Source: Bacillota bacterium
GTDB lineage: Bacteria; Bacillota; Clostridia; Lachnospirales; Lachnospiraceae
Direction of reading: 5' to 3'
DNA: 64,000 nt
Assembly: GCA_023402845.1 (NCBI GenBank)
Contig: JAEYFP010000033.1
Location: forward strand, 1 to 64,000
Shown here: one piece after another, positions 17,548 to 26,832 of the stretch
How the letters are laid out: every line of letters begins with the position of its first letter
Position numbering within the stretch: position 1 is the stretch's first letter
Translations under genes and position numbers: made by a program
Notes under the pieces: model-generated
The model's database searches: none
What the model was told of the DNA's origin: nothing
What the model saw: only the letters and a program-made list of their open reading frames with translations

Positions 17548-20298
17548 ATGCGTATAAAAACAAATCTATGGGGTAAGAAAAAAGAAAAAGACGGACAATA
17601 CTACTGGCTCCCGCTTGAACAGCATTTACTGGACACTGGGAATATTATGATCCAATTATGGAATCATTGGCTTAGCGAGGGCCGAAGGAAATTTATTCTA
17701 GAATCCATTTCTGAATCGGATGAGGAAGCAGGAGTAAGCCTTGTATACTTTATTGGTTTAACACACGACCTTGGCAAAGGATGTCCTGCCTTCTCTTTGA
17801 GACCATCAGTCAACAACCAATCCCCAGATCTGGACAAGATACTGACAGAAAACCTGATAAAATCAGGATTTTCCGGACTGGAAAACTGGAGCACGGAATC
17901 TTCGTCAAAATCTCCTCATGCATTGGCAAGTCAGGTTTTACTGGATTCTTATGGTGTCGGCGAAGATATTGCATCAATTATTGGTGGGCATCATGGTAGA
18001 ACGGCAGACGATAAATGGGAAATTGGGATGCAATTGGAGGCTTACACTGCCAACTACTATCAATATGACCATGGTGGTGAATGTGGTGAGAATTGGAAGC
18101 GGATGCAGCGTAAAATATTTGAGTGGGCACTGGAGGAGGCCGGATACAAGAGTGTTGATGAACTTCCTAAAATTAAGCGGCCTGCTCAGGTTCTTCTCCA
18201 GGGACTTTTGATTATGGCGGATTGGATTGCCAGTAATGAGGAGTATTTTCCTCTATTTCCCATAGATAAGGAGGAAGAGGAATTTCAAGAGGAACGTTTG
18301 GAACATGGATGGGAGCATTGGGCCAGAACATATCTGTGGATTTCTGAGCGCGCAGGCAGTGTTGAGGAACAATACAGCAAAAGGTTTCAATTCCATCCAA
18401 GACAAATACAGCGGGCATTTTCTGAGGCCCTTGATACAGCGGAAAATCCAGGGATTATTATACTGGAAGCACCCATGGGAGTGGGAAAAACAGAAGCTGC
18501 CTTATTGGGAGTTGAACAAATGGCTGAAAAACAGAAGTGCTCAGGTATGTTTTATGGCTTACCAACACAGGCAACTTCTGACGGTATCTTCTCGAGAATT
18601 AAAGATTGGGTTGGAAAGATTGCCAGTGAAACAGGTGACAATAAATCTCTCCGGCTTGTTCATGGAAAGGCCCAGTTTAACGAGACCTTTCAAAGTTTGA
18701 AAAATGCAGAGAATATTGATGTGGACGGGACTGGCGCAAATGTAGTTATAAATGAGTGGTTTACAGGAAAGAAAACTGCCATATTAGATGATTTTGTTGT
18801 GGGAACAGTGGACCAGCTTTTGCTGGCAGGATTAAAGCAGAAACATCTGGCACTGAGACATTTGGGCTTGTCAAAAAAAGTCATTGTGATTGATGAGGTA
18901 CATGCATATGATGCGTATATGGGAGAGTTTCTATACAGGGTTGTTGAGTGGCTCGGTGCATATCGGGTGCCGATAATCATTTTGTCTGCGACGCTGCCGG
19001 CATCAAGACGGGTAAGATTAGTGGAAAACTATTGTCGGGGCATGGGTATAAAGAGACGGAATATAAAGGAAGTTTTGCCTGATTGGAAAGAAACAGAAAC
19101 CTATCCTTTGATTACATACACAGATGGTGGCAAGGTCAGTCAGCTGCGGGGGTTTCCGGTAGAAAATACAAAAGAAGTGAAGGTAGAGTTACTTGGAGAG
19201 TATGATTTTGCAGTAACTCTTCAAAGAACCCTTTCAAATGGCGGAATTGCCGGCATTATTGTCAATACAGTGAAACGGGCGCAAAAACTTGTTGGGAAAT
19301 TGGAACATGCATTTGGACAAGAAAATATTAGCGTGCTGCATTCCAGCTTTCTGGCTCCCCACAGACAGGAAAAAGAAACACAGCTGTTGAATGAAATAGG
19401 GAAAAATGCCATACGCCCTAAACTGAGAATTGTCGTAGGGACGCAAGTGTTAGAGCAGTCACTTGATATAGACTTCGATGTGCTTTTCACAGATATTGCT
19501 CCAATGGATTTGCTGCTTCAGCGAATTGGACGGCTGCACAGGCATGCGGCAACAAAAAGACCGGAAAACTTAAAAAACCCTGTTGTGTATATAATGGGCA
19601 TACAGGGAATGGCAGAATTCGAGGAAGGAACCAGAACGATATATGGGGATTATCTGCTAATCCGCACACAATTAGTCTTGCCGGAAAAGCTGGCGCTTCT
19701 TGAGGATATATCCAGACTGGTACAGAAAGTATATAAGGAAAATTCAGAAAAAGAAATAGACATCCCCCTGTCAATCAGAGAAAAATATGAGGAAGCAAAA
19801 GAAAAAAACGAATCAAAAAGAAAAGATAAGCAAAATAATGCAAACACCTTCCGCCTTAAGGGACCTTATGACTCAGAGGGAAATAGTCTGATTGGCTGGT
19901 TAAAGGACGACATACAAAGTGATACAGAAGAAGCAGGACTGGCAAAAGTTCGGGATGGCTTAGAAACAATGGAAGTTATACTGGTCAAAAGAAAAGGGGA
20001 TGAATTATATTTATTGGATGATACTACCAATATTAGCGGTGATTTAACATTCGCTCTTGCAAAGAAGATATCCCAGCAGACCATTCGCCTTCCTCATATA
20101 TTCTGTTATAAAACAGATAAGATAATTAAAGAATTAGAGGAACGTAATAAAGCAGAACTTTCTCACTGGCAAGATGATCCGTGGCTAAGAGGAAGCCTGG
20201 GTGTCATTTTGGACGAAGAGAATTGCGCTGATTTAATAGGACATAAAATTCGCTATGATAAAAAACATGGGCTGAAGGTTGGAGAGGAGGAAGAATGA
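17548..20298 (+). CDS. cas3: CRISPR-associated helicase-nuclease Cas3 (type I-E)
   Basis: The 916-aa protein is recruited by Cascade to unwind and degrade target DNA. An HD nuclease domain fills residues 15-250, with H73-D74 in THDLGKG and a further His pair in GGHHGR. The superfamily 2 helicase has Walker A APMGVGKTEAA (about 308-318), the DEVH box (about 450) and SATLPASRR (about 481). QRIGRLHRH is motif VI. All catalytic motifs appear intact. It is the first gene of the cas operon, and its stop overlaps the cse1 start (ATGA). Confidence 0.95.
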   Translation: MRIKTNLWGKKKEKDGQYYWLPLEQHLLDTGNIMIQLWNHWLSEGRRKFILESISESDEEAGVSLVYFIGLTHDLGKGCPAFSLRPSVNNQSPDLDKILTENLIKSGFSGLENWSTESSSKSPHALASQVLLDSYGVGEDIASIIGGHHGRTADDKWEIGMQLEAYTANYYQYDHGGECGENWKRMQRKIFEWALEEAGYKSVDELPKIKRPAQVLLQGLLIMADWIASNEEYFPLFPIDKEEEEFQEERLEHGWEHWARTYLWISERAGSVEEQYSKRFQFHPRQIQRAFSEALDTAENPGIIILEAPMGVGKTEAALLGVEQMAEKQKCSGMFYGLPTQATSDGIFSRIKDWVGKIASETGDNKSLRLVHGKAQFNETFQSLKNAENIDVDGTGANVVINEWFTGKKTAILDDFVVGTVDQLLLAGLKQKHLALRHLGLSKKVIVIDEVHAYDAYMGEFLYRVVEWLGAYRVPIIILSATLPASRRVRLVENYCRGMGIKRRNIKEVLPDWKETETYPLITYTDGGKVSQLRGFPVENTKEVKVELLGEYDFAVTLQRTLSNGGIAGIIVNTVKRAQKLVGKLEHAFGQENISVLHSSFLAPHRQEKETQLLNEIGKNAIRPKLRIVVGTQVLEQSLDIDFDVLFTDIAPMDLLLQRIGRLHRHAATKRPENLKNPVVYIMGIQGMAEFEEGTRTIYGDYLLIRTQLVLPEKLALLEDISRLVQKVYKENSEKEIDIPLSIREKYEEAKEKNESKRKDKQNNANTFRLKGPYDSEGNSLIGWLKDDIQSDTEEAGLAKVRDGLETMEVILVKRKGDELYLLDDTTNISGDLTFALAKKISQQTIRLPHIFCYKTDKIIKELEERNKAELSHWQDDPWLRGSLGVILDEENCADLIGHKIRYDKKHGLKVGEEEE

Positions 20299-21950
20299 GC
20301 CGATTTAATTTATTGGATGAAAAATGGTTAATGGTTATGACAGGTGAGAAAGGAGAAACAGAAGAGGTATCTTTAAAGGAATTGTTCGGGAATGCTCATA
20401 GGTATAAGCGGCTTGCTGGGGAAACACCGACACAGGATTTTACGGTCTTGCGGCTGCTGCTAGCTGTGTTACATACGGTTTTCACCAGATTTACGGCAAC
20501 AGGTGAGTACTATGAATGGGTTGCTGTTGATACGGACACATTTCAAGTCAAGGAAGAAATTGATGAAGACGATATCTCGGAATATAAGGAAGATTTATAT
20601 ACGACTTGGAAAACTCTTTGGGAAAAAGGGGAGTTTCCAGATATTGTGAATGAATATTTGGAAAAATACCGTCATCGTTTTTATTTACTGGATGAAAAAT
20701 ATCCTTTCTTCCAGTTTCAGGAAATTGGAGAACCGGATTATCCCTATAGTGCAACGGATAATGGTATCAACAAATTAAATGGAAGGATTCTGGAAAGTGA
20801 AAATAAACCTAGACTTTTTGTGAGTCAGTATCAAGCCGGGCTAGTGTATTCGGTTGCTGCCAGATGGTTATTATATACCAACGGTTACGCACCTTCAAAG
20901 TCAGGAAGTCCCAAAAATGGGAAGAGGGGGAGGAAATCCACAGGGGTAGCCTATTTAGGAAAGCTGGGGGGTATTTATGCCAGTGGAAGGAATCTTTTTG
21001 AGACCTTGTTACTGAACCTGAATCTTCCGGAGAGCGCTTGTGTGCAAAAGCCAATATGGGAAGCAGAACCCCAAATCAACCATTTTCTGGCGATACCGGA
21101 TAATCTGGCTCAGCTATTCACTTATCCCAGTAGGCAGCTGCTCTTAAAGGCGAATGAGAATAATAAGATTGTTGAATATAGGCTGGATTTGGCTGTCAGC
21201 AATTTTGAATACACACCAAATTTAAAAATAGAACCGTTTACATTCTGGAGGTATGCTACCAAGCTGGATGTTGGAAAATGGAAGGTAAAAGAGGGATTTG
21301 TGCCGAAACGACATGATCCGGATCAGTATTTCTGGCAGGAAATGCAGACTTTTTCTTCCATCGAAGAAAAGAAATATAATCCGGGCATTATCGAATGGCT
21401 TAGAAGACTACAGGGAGATGAGCTTGTAACAGGATTGATATCACTCAATGCGGCAGCGGAAAATTATATTCAAAAAGATGGTGTGGTAGACAGGCAGATA
21501 TATGATCAGATTTCGGAAAATATCGGATTATTGGACAAGCAGGAAAATGGATGGCTGACCTGTATTGCAGAGGAAATAAAAAATACAGAGAAGGTCATTG
21601 GAAACACTGTGATTCGTTTTGCCAGAGACATTGATAAAATACGGAATTTACAAAATGGTACTACGGAACAAAAAACAAAAATACAGATATACTTTTCTAT
21701 TGACCGCCGTTTTCGTGAGTGGTTAATCAATATTTCGCCGCAGGACGAGAAGAAAGATCGCATGCGGGAATGGAAGTCCATATTGCGGGAAGAAATTGCT
21801 AAACAGGGAGACGAGTTAATACAGGGAGCGGGGAGTAGAGATTATCTTGGATATTACACAGATAAGAGTAAGAGCAAACTGGAAAATATAGAAACTGCGT
21901 ACATTCGATTCAATTCAAATTTAAAAAGAGAATTGGGGGTGAGAGAATGA
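20295..21950 (+). CDS. cse1: Cascade large subunit Cse1 (CasA, Cas8e)
   Basis: The 551-aa protein is the large subunit of type I-E Cascade, which recognises the PAM and recruits Cas3. Family marks include the opening FNLLDEKWLMVM, the TPTQDFTVLRLLLAVLHTVF segment and a central glycine- and lysine-rich stretch (KNGKRGRKSTG) followed by YLGKLGGIYASGRNLFETLL. The length is normal for the family. It overlaps cas3 and cse2 by 4 bases each, so translation is coupled. Confidence 0.9.
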   Translation: MSRFNLLDEKWLMVMTGEKGETEEVSLKELFGNAHRYKRLAGETPTQDFTVLRLLLAVLHTVFTRFTATGEYYEWVAVDTDTFQVKEEIDEDDISEYKEDLYTTWKTLWEKGEFPDIVNEYLEKYRHRFYLLDEKYPFFQFQEIGEPDYPYSATDNGINKLNGRILESENKPRLFVSQYQAGLVYSVAARWLLYTNGYAPSKSGSPKNGKRGRKSTGVAYLGKLGGIYASGRNLFETLLLNLNLPESACVQKPIWEAEPQINHFLAIPDNLAQLFTYPSRQLLLKANENNKIVEYRLDLAVSNFEYTPNLKIEPFTFWRYATKLDVGKWKVKEGFVPKRHDPDQYFWQEMQTFSSIEEKKYNPGIIEWLRRLQGDELVTGLISLNAAAENYIQKDGVVDRQIYDQISENIGLLDKQENGWLTCIAEEIKNTEKVIGNTVIRFARDIDKIRNLQNGTTEQKTKIQIYFSIDRRFREWLINISPQDEKKDRMREWKSILREEIAKQGDELIQGAGSRDYLGYYTDKSKSKLENIETAYIRFNSNLKRELGVRE

Positions 21951-22528
21951 GTAAAAGGTTATATAATGTAACTGCAAGAATTATTTATAAGCTGGGAGAG
22001 AGGCTGGAAATATCTGAGACAAAAGCCATTTTGTCCCGTTTAAGGAATTCTATAGGCCGGGATATTTCAGAAACAGTTGAAATTTGGCCGTTGGTGTTTG
22101 AAGAAGTACCATTGGAATACTTGAGCAAAAACGGAATACCTACCCATGAGGAAAATGCAATATTAGCCTCCTTGCAGCTGTATGCACTGCATCAGCAGGG
22201 AAAGGGTAAAATTGTGCATGAATCTTCGGGCAATAGTATTGGAAAAGCCTTACATGGGATTAGAAATATGGACAATACAGCATTAGACAGACGGTTTAAT
22301 TCATTGATAACATCCGGTAATTTTAAAGAACTGACCACACATTTACGTCATCTCATCAGCATACTCAAACAAGAAGCAGATACAAAAATTGATTATGCTA
22401 ATTTAGCAGAGGATTTCTATTGGTATCAGATGTCGTCGGAATCTGCCAATCGCATGCGTATGCGTTGGGGACAAGATTATTATTTCTATCAAGTGAAAGA
22501 GAAAGAAGGAGAAAGAGATGCAGAATAA
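21947..22528 (+). CDS. cse2: Cascade small subunit Cse2 (CasB)
   Basis: The 193-aa alpha-helical protein has the Cse2 pattern: LRNSIGRDISETVEIWPLVFE near the start, FNSLITSGNFKELTTHLRHLI in the middle and YANLAEDFYWYQ near the C-terminus. Two copies line the belly of Cascade and stabilise the displaced strand. It starts at ATGA within the cse1 stop and overlaps cas7 by 11 bases. Confidence 0.9.
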   Translation: MSKRLYNVTARIIYKLGERLEISETKAILSRLRNSIGRDISETVEIWPLVFEEVPLEYLSKNGIPTHEENAILASLQLYALHQQGKGKIVHESSGNSIGKALHGIRNMDNTALDRRFNSLITSGNFKELTTHLRHLISILKQEADTKIDYANLAEDFYWYQMSSESANRMRMRWGQDYYFYQVKEKEGERDAE

Positions 22529-23582
22529 TATTTATGTTGATTTACACGTGCTTCAGACCGTTCCACCAAGTAATATTAACCGTGATGATACGGGCAGTCC
22601 CAAAACTGCCAGATATGGTGGTGTTACACGAGCCCGGGTATCTTCTCAAAGCTGGAAAAAGGCTATGAGAGAATATTTCAAAGAACATGAAGATAAAGGA
22701 ACTTTAGGGATTAGAACAAAGAAAATTGTATATTCACTTGCAAAAGCGATTATGGAAAAAGAATCATCAATTGATGAAAACAGTGCGCTTAAACTAGCAG
22801 AAGAGATTTTTAATAAAGCAAAGATTTCTACAAAAGAGCAGGAAGCCAAAGCACTTTTTTTCCTGGGTGGCAAACAACAGCAAAGGCTTGCTTCTTATGG
22901 AGTGGAACATTCGGACAATTTGCAGACAAAAGAAATTCAGAGTATCTTAAATGCAAATCAAAGTATTGATGTGGCTTTATTCGGACGCATGGTCGCAGAC
23001 GCGCCGGAACTAAACGTAGACGCAAGCTCACAGGTTGCCCATTCGATATCGACACATGAAATTGCAACAGAATTTGACTTTTTCACAGCCGTTGATGATT
23101 TAAACGCCGATGATCAGGCAGGAGCAGGTATGCTTGGAACGGTGGAATATAATTCCTCTACCTTATATAGATATGCGAACGTAACAGCGCATGAATTGAG
23201 TTTTCAATTGGGAGACAATAAAGATACAGTAATCGAAGCACTGAAACTTTTTGTGAAATCATTTGTGTTGTCCTTGCCATCAGGGAAAATAAATACATTT
23301 GCAAATCAGACGCTACCCGATGCGTTAATCGTTTCTATTCGCTCAGACCGCCCCGTAAATCTGGTAAATGCATTTGAAAATCCTGTTAAATCTAAAAATG
23401 GAGAGGGATATGCAACTGAGTCTGTTTCCAGATTGCAAAAAGAATTTGAAAAAATCAACCGTTTTGCGGAAGAACCTATTGCAACGTTTACCGTGGGAGA
23501 TATAGGGGAACTGGGAGAAAGCAAGGAAAATTTAAATGAGCTTTTGACGTCATTTGGAGAAACTATAGACAAACTGCTATAG
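22518..23582 (+). CDS. cas7: Cascade backbone subunit Cas7 (CasC, Cse4)
   Basis: The 354-aa protein forms the six-copy backbone that holds the crRNA. Typical features are YVDLHVLQTVPPSNINRDD at the N-terminus, GGVTRARVSSQSWKKA (RAMP-type RNA-binding part) and VAHSISTHEIATEFDFFTAVDDL in the thumb region. AAGGAG lies just before its ATG, inside the end of cse2. The length is standard. Confidence 0.92.
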   Translation: MQNNIYVDLHVLQTVPPSNINRDDTGSPKTARYGGVTRARVSSQSWKKAMREYFKEHEDKGTLGIRTKKIVYSLAKAIMEKESSIDENSALKLAEEIFNKAKISTKEQEAKALFFLGGKQQQRLASYGVEHSDNLQTKEIQSILNANQSIDVALFGRMVADAPELNVDASSQVAHSISTHEIATEFDFFTAVDDLNADDQAGAGMLGTVEYNSSTLYRYANVTAHELSFQLGDNKDTVIEALKLFVKSFVLSLPSGKINTFANQTLPDALIVSIRSDRPVNLVNAFENPVKSKNGEGYATESVSRLQKEFEKINRFAEEPIATFTVGDIGELGESKENLNELLTSFGETIDKLL

Positions 23583-23591
23583 GTGAGGTTT

Positions 23592-24314
23592 ATGATGAAA
23601 ACAATTATACTAAAATTTTCAGGACCGTTGCAATCTTGGGGAATTGGTTCTAATTTTGAAACCAGAGATACGTCAAGATATCCTACTAAAAGTGCGGTCA
23701 TCGGGTTAATTGGCGGTGCCTTGGGGTATCGCCGGGATGAAACTGAAAAAATCCAAAGGCTCAATGAATTGTCTTTCGGAGTCCGTATTGAGCAAAGGGG
23801 TACTTTACTGAAGGATTTCCATATTGCAAAGTCTGCAAATCAGAGTTATGTAACAAATCGATATTACTTGCAGGATGCTGTTTTTCTGGCAATGCTTTCT
23901 CATGAGGATTCAAACTGGATTGATACGGTGGCAAAAGCACTTGTTTCTCCTGCTTTTCCTCCTTATATGGGACGGCGAAGTGTTCCGGTGGACAGTGAAT
24001 TTTTTCAGGGAGTTGTAGAAAACGATTTATTATCTGCCATGAAATTGTACCATTGGCAGGCGAGTGAGTGGTATCAGAAAAAGCGCTCGAGAGAAAGCAA
24101 AGTGAATAGGATTACGTTAGATGCATACATAGATGCCAGTTTATTAGATGATTCTTTACCACCGATGTTTCAACGGGATAGAGTAGAGTCATTTGATTTG
24201 ATGAATCGAAACCATGGCTTTAGACCGGTAAAATCTATGCAGGTCGAAATTCAAATTGCAGAGATGGGCAAAGACACAGAACACGATGCCTTTCAAGGGA
24301 TAGGAGGCGTATGA
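23592..24314 (+). CDS. cas5: Cascade subunit Cas5 (CasD)
   Basis: The ATG at 23592, with AGGTGAGG just upstream, is preferred to the GTG at 23583 that falls on that ribosome binding site. The 240-aa RAMP protein has LKFSGPLQSWG near its start, TRDTSRYPTKSAVIGLIGGALG (glycine-rich loop) and YMGRRSVP. It caps the 5' handle of the crRNA in type I-E complexes. Its stop overlaps the cas6e start. Confidence 0.92.
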   Translation: MMKTIILKFSGPLQSWGIGSNFETRDTSRYPTKSAVIGLIGGALGYRRDETEKIQRLNELSFGVRIEQRGTLLKDFHIAKSANQSYVTNRYYLQDAVFLAMLSHEDSNWIDTVAKALVSPAFPPYMGRRSVPVDSEFFQGVVENDLLSAMKLYHWQASEWYQKKRSRESKVNRITLDAYIDASLLDDSLPPMFQRDRVESFDLMNRNHGFRPVKSMQVEIQIAEMGKDTEHDAFQGIGGV

Positions 24315-24943
24315 TGTATTATATTTCGCGAGTGGAAATCGATACAGCAAGCCGGAGAAAGATTGCGGAGCTTACTCATTTAGGCGCATATCACAATTGG
24401 GTTGAGAAAAGCTTTCCAGAAGAATTTGCTGCCGGGGAAAGAAGCCGTAAATTGTGGCGAATTGATTATCTGAATAGACGAAGTTATCTGCTGATTGTCA
24501 GCCAAAGTGAGCCAGACATAAGACAATTGGAGGCATATGGAGTTTCGGGTACCGGACAATGTAAAACCTATGATGCATTTTTACAAAGTTTGACATATGG
24601 TCAGAAAACGTCATTTCGATTAACAGCAAATCCTGTAATAGCGATTAAGAAAGATGAGCAGAGAGGAAAGATTTGCCCACACACTACAGTTGAGAAGCAA
24701 TTGGAATATCTGGAAATACGCGCAGAGAAACTTGGCTTTTCCTTGGTAGGTAATGACTATCAGATTGTACAAAGAGATTTTCCGATATTAAGGAAAAAGG
24801 GCGGAAAAAATATTAAGTTAGTCAGAGCAATTTATGAAGGCAGCTTGATTATTGAAAATGCTGAGATTTTTAGAAAAACTTTAACTGAGGGCGTGGGAAA
24901 AGAGAAAGCATACGGTTTTGGAATGATGACCGTAGTACCGTGA
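24311..24943 (+). CDS. cas6e: CRISPR RNA endoribonuclease Cas6e (CasE, Cse3)
   Basis: The 210-aa protein has two ferredoxin-like folds. AYHNWVEKSF near residue 25 carries the candidate catalytic His. The C-terminal glycine-rich loop is GVGKEKAYGFGMMTVV. It cuts the repeat RNA at the 3' base of its stem, here the CCCCGC/GCGGGG hairpin, and stays bound in Cascade. It overlaps cas5 by 4 bases. cas1 starts 9 bases after its stop. Confidence 0.9.
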   Translation: MMYYISRVEIDTASRRKIAELTHLGAYHNWVEKSFPEEFAAGERSRKLWRIDYLNRRSYLLIVSQSEPDIRQLEAYGVSGTGQCKTYDAFLQSLTYGQKTSFRLTANPVIAIKKDEQRGKICPHTTVEKQLEYLEIRAEKLGFSLVGNDYQIVQRDFPILRKKGGKNIKLVRAIYEGSLIIENAEIFRKTLTEGVGKEKAYGFGMMTVVP

Positions 24944-24952
24944 GGAAGATAG

Positions 24953-25888
24953 ATGGATGGAATGTCAGGAATCAAAAAGCCGGAGTTACAAGCACTTCCA
25001 CGTGTAAGTGATAGAATAACATTTTTATATGTAGAACATGCGAAAGTTAACAGACAGGATGGAGCTATTACGGTAACGGACAGTCGGGGCATTATACGTA
25101 TTCCTGCTGCAATTGTCGGAGTATTGCTGTTTGGACCGGGAACAGATGTTACACATCGGGCCATGGAACTGATTGGAGATACCGGGACAAGTGTTGTGTG
25201 GACCGGAGAACGGGGTGTCAGGCATTATGCACATGGTCGGGCTTTATCTCACAATACCAAATTGCTGATAAAACAAGCGGAATTAGTCTCTAATGTCAGA
25301 TCCAGAGTAGCGGTAGCACGGAAAATGTATCAAATGCGTTTTGAAAATGAAGATGTTTCAAATCTGACAATGCAGCAGCTTCGGGGCAGGGAAGGTGCCA
25401 GAGTGAGAGGTATCTACAGGAAAGAATCAAAGGAAACAGGGGTTGCATGGACAGGAAGAGAGTATACTCCGGATGATTTTGCAAGTGGAAACCCAATTAA
25501 TCAAGCCTTATCGGCGGCTCATACAGCGCTATATGGCTTGGCGTACAGCGTGATTGTGGCACTTGGGTTATCACCAGGATTAGGATTTGTTCACACGGGA
25601 CATGATTTATCTTTTGTTTACGACATTGCAGATTTATATAAGGCGGATGTTACGATACCGATTGCTTTTAAAATCGCATCAAAATCAGATGTGGAGAATA
25701 TTGGAAGAGAAACGCGACTTGCAGTGCGTGATGCTTTTGCAGATGGCAAGATAATGGATAAAATAACGAGGGATCTATATAATCTTATGGGGGAAGGTGA
25801 ACAAGAGGTAACTGCTGATTTAATCAATCTATGGGATGATAAAGAGGGTCTTGTAGAGCACGGTATTTCGTATGAAGAATTTTCATAA
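24953..25888 (+). CDS. cas1: Spacer integrase Cas1 (type I-E)
   Basis: The 311-aa metal-dependent integrase has the I-E arrangement. The catalytic Glu lies in LRGREGARVR (about residue 145), His in GFVHTGHDLSF (about 210) and Asp in YDIADLYKADV (about 223). All three are present, so adaptation should be catalytically possible. GAGGAAG precedes the ATG. It is followed after 15 bases by the cas2 fusion, as expected for an adaptation module. Confidence 0.93.
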   Translation: MDGMSGIKKPELQALPRVSDRITFLYVEHAKVNRQDGAITVTDSRGIIRIPAAIVGVLLFGPGTDVTHRAMELIGDTGTSVVWTGERGVRHYAHGRALSHNTKLLIKQAELVSNVRSRVAVARKMYQMRFENEDVSNLTMQQLRGREGARVRGIYRKESKETGVAWTGREYTPDDFASGNPINQALSAAHTALYGLAYSVIVALGLSPGLGFVHTGHDLSFVYDIADLYKADVTIPIAFKIASKSDVENIGRETRLAVRDAFADGKIMDKITRDLYNLMGEGEQEVTADLINLWDDKEGLVEHGISYEEFS

Positions 25889-25903
25889 AAGGGGGCTGGG
25901 GAT

Positions 25904-26788
25904 ATGCCGATGACGGTTGTTACATTGACAAATGTACCCAGTTCGTTAAGAGGAGATTTGACGAAATGGCTGCAAGAAATATCTACAGGTGTTTATGTGG
26001 GAAATATAAATACACGAATTAGAGAAGAGTTGTGGAAACGAATCATTGATAACATCAAACAGGGACAGGCAACCATGTTTTATGCTAAACGTAATGAAAT
26101 AGGTTATGATTTCATGGTTCATAATACAAAGAGAGAAGTTATTTATTACGATGGAATACCGCTGGTTTTTATGCCAAAAGATTTAAGTGCTGCGCCACCA
26201 CAGCAACAGCTGGGATTCAGCAATGCAGCTAAATATGAAAAAATAAAAAGGGCCAGACGAGGCAAAAAAGCTATAAGCGAAAATAAGAGTGAGAATTATG
26301 TAGTTATTGATGTAGAAACAACAGGTATTAATTCAGAAAAGGATCAGATTATTGAGGTGGCTGCAATAAAAATGAAAGGCAATGAGATGATTGCTTTTCA
26401 GGAGCTGGTAAAAATTGAAAAAGAACTTCAAAGAGAAATATCTGAGCTGACGGGAATTACAGATAGAATGATTGCTAATGACGGAAAGGATATTAATGTC
26501 GTTCTTAATGAATTCTTGGATTTTGTGGGAAATGCAGTTCTAGTAGGATATAATGTGAAATTTGATATCAGTTTTTTAAATGCAGAACTAAAAAAGAGTG
26601 GTAATACGGTAATGACAAATAAAACAATATGCCTTTTACAAGAGACGAAAAGGAAACAGAAACTGTTACGAGATTATAAGTTAAGTACTGTTTTAAAAAA
26701 ATATAATATAAGTACAGAAGGTTTGCATCGAGCTTATATAGATGCAAAGGCAGAATATGAATTAGCGGTGAAACTAAATATTTTTTGA
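25904..26788 (+). CDS. cas2: Cas2 fused to a DEDDh (DnaQ-like) 3'-5' exonuclease
   Basis: Residues 1-95 are a type I-E Cas2 (VVTLTNVPSSLRGDLTKWL, then GVYVGNINTRIREELW). A basic linker of about 35 residues leads to an exonuclease domain, 131-294, with all DEDDh residues: D136 and E138 in DVETTG, D221 in VKFDISF, and H275 and D280 in HRAYID. Such fusions are known from streptococcal and other I-E loci, where the exonuclease trims prespacer 3' ends before integration. This explains why no separate DnaQ-type trimmer is needed. It is 294 aa against about 95 for plain Cas2, and appears intact. Confidence 0.93.
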   Translation: MPMTVVTLTNVPSSLRGDLTKWLQEISTGVYVGNINTRIREELWKRIIDNIKQGQATMFYAKRNEIGYDFMVHNTKREVIYYDGIPLVFMPKDLSAAPPQQQLGFSNAAKYEKIKRARRGKKAISENKSENYVVIDVETTGINSEKDQIIEVAAIKMKGNEMIAFQELVKIEKELQREISELTGITDRMIANDGKDINVVLNEFLDFVGNAVLVGYNVKFDISFLNAELKKSGNTVMTNKTICLLQETKRKQKLLRDYKLSTVLKKYNISTEGLHRAYIDAKAEYELAVKLNIF

Positions 26789-26832
26789 GAATGCAAGATA
26801 GATGAATGGCTAGAAATCAAGGATCTTTAAGT
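26789..26832 (+). promoter_or_regulatory. CRISPR leader (very short gap between cas2 and the first repeat)
   Basis: Only 44 bases separate the cas2 stop from repeat 1. The decayed repeats lie at the far end of the array, so this side is the leader side. Any leader motif or promoter must either fit here or extend into the 3' end of cas2. No clear -35/-10 pair is visible. Confidence 0.55.
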
